Assembly (NCBI GenBank): GCA_965205535.1
Contig: CBDBHH010000005.1
Location: forward strand, 2,108,001-2,172,000
DNA from: UBA8079 sp965205535
Lineage (GTDB): Bacteria; Pseudomonadota; Alphaproteobacteria; UBA6615
DNA: 64,000 nucleotides
Direction of reading: 5' to 3'
The position numbers were made by a program, and so were the translations under genes. Shown piece after piece: positions 63,257-64,000 of the stretch. Numbering within the stretch: the stretch's first letter is position 1; the number at the start of each line of letters is the position of its first letter. The notes below the pieces were generated by a model. The model was not told the origin of the DNA, did no database searches, and saw nothing but the letters and a program-made list of their open reading frames with translations.

Positions 63257-64000
63257 ATGGCGCAGTCGTTCACCGGTCGCAAACGTATCCGTAAAAACTT
63301 TGGACGGATTCTGGAAGTGGCGCCCATGCCGAACCTCATTGAGGTTCAGATGAGTTCCTATGACCAGTTTCTGAACAGCACCACGCTCGAAGGTGAGCGT
63401 GCGGATGTGGGTATAACGGAAGTCTTCAAGTCCGTTTTCCCGATCCGGGATTTCTCGGAAAAGGCACAACTCGAATTCGTTGAATACGAGCTCGAGGAAC
63501 CGAAATACGATGTCGAAGAATGCCAGCAACGCGGCATGACCTTCGCTGCGCCGCTGAAAGTCACGCTGCGTCTTGTCGTCTGGGATGTGGATGAGGATAC
63601 GGGTTCCCGCTCGATCCGCGACATCAAGGAGCAGGACGTCTACATGGGCGACATGCCCCTGATGACGGTCAAGGGGACGTTTGTCATCAATGGCACCGAG
63701 CGCGTCATCGTCTCGCAGATGCACCGTTCACCTGGTGTCTTCTTCGACCATGACCGTGGCAAGAGCCATTCGTCGGGCAAATTCCTGTTTGCCGCTCGGG
63801 TTATTCCCTATCGCGGCTCCTGGCTCGATTTCGAGTTCGACGCCAAGGATATCGTGCACGTCCGGATCGATCGCCGCCGCAAGCTGCCGGTGACGACCTT
63901 CCTGATGGCGCTCGACAGCGCCGCCACGGCGGAACTGCGCGCCCAGCGTGCCGAAGAGGGACGCGAACTGAAGCCGTTCGAAGCCGTTGGAATGTCGCAT
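63257..64000 (+). CDS. rpoB: RNA polymerase beta subunit, 5' part
   Basis: The first 248 residues of RpoB, cut by the window edge. MAQSFTGRKRIRKNFGRI, PNLIEVQMSSYDQFL, and VKGTFVINGTERVIVSQMHRSPGVFF belong to the beta-1 and protrusion regions. The rifampicin region and catalytic parts lie outside the window. It follows rplL after the hairpin-bearing spacer. Confidence 0.98.
   Translation, partial: MAQSFTGRKRIRKNFGRILEVAPMPNLIEVQMSSYDQFLNSTTLEGERADVGITEVFKSVFPIRDFSEKAQLEFVEYELEEPKYDVEECQQRGMTFAAPLKVTLRLVVWDVDEDTGSRSIRDIKEQDVYMGDMPLMTVKGTFVINGTERVIVSQMHRSPGVFFDHDRGKSHSSGKFLFAARVIPYRGSWLDFEFDAKDIVHVRIDRRRKLPVTTFLMALDSAATAELRAQRAEEGRELKPFEAVGMSH

Overview
The window looks like part of an alphaproteobacterial chromosome, perhaps a marine Rhodospirillales-like lineage. 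That placement rests on the high G+C host DNA, the style of EF-Tu and SecE, the gene order tRNA-Tyr, tRNA-Gly, tuf, tRNA-Trp, secE, nusG, rplKAJL, rpoB, and the mix of soeABC, hpnN-like and many small catabolic genes. No 16S rRNA is present, so the placement is an inference.

Positions 1-9,862 hold a sulfur module. A BigR/SqrR-type persulfide sensor heads a leftward operon of rhodanese, TauE/SafE exporter, TIGR02186-type membrane protein, universal stress protein, the cytoplasmic sulfite dehydrogenase SoeABC and a PfkB-type kinase cut by the window edge. tusA and mtnA leave divergently from the same short promoter region, which carries a near-consensus ATTC-N8-GAAA operator. Positions 9,872-12,615 hold a DUF1330 protein, a diheme cytochrome c, a cytochrome c' and a secreted DUF1223 protein.

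Positions 12,624-38,364 are a loose assembly of catabolic genes: a BadI-like hydrolase, two FAD monooxygenases, two isopenicillin-N-synthase-like oxygenases, a ThDP enzyme, an FAH-family hydrolase, RidA, a MetE-like protein, two MDR oxidoreductases, two amidohydrolases and a ketopantoate-reductase-like enzyme. It includes a tandem pair of racemase/maleate-isomerase-like proteins that lack the expected cysteines, twin four-helix membrane proteins, and two broken genes: a LysR regulator with an in-frame TAG and an autotransporter-like gene with a frameshift. An AGCS symporter and a second universal stress protein follow.

Positions 40,441-51,619 are a visibly more A+T-rich island that abuts tRNA-Thr(TGT). 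It contains a five-gene, tightly spaced operon: a type III-like restriction helicase-nuclease (Res), a PIN-domain nuclease, a large DPPY methyltransferase (Mod), a protein with a TIR/deoxyribosyltransferase-like C-terminus, and a RelE-like domain fused to a UvrD-family helicase. This is the best candidate for an undescribed system, namely a restriction core with extra toxin-like effectors, probably for phage defence. Mobile-element-like debris lies at its left end.

From 51,620 to the end the window returns to core genome: tRNA-Thr, a second ketopantoate-reductase-like gene, a divergent MlaC/HpnM-like and HpnN-like pair for outer-membrane lipid transport, a membrane protein, rlmB, and then the highly expressed tRNA-tuf-secE-nusG-ribosomal protein-rpoB cluster.
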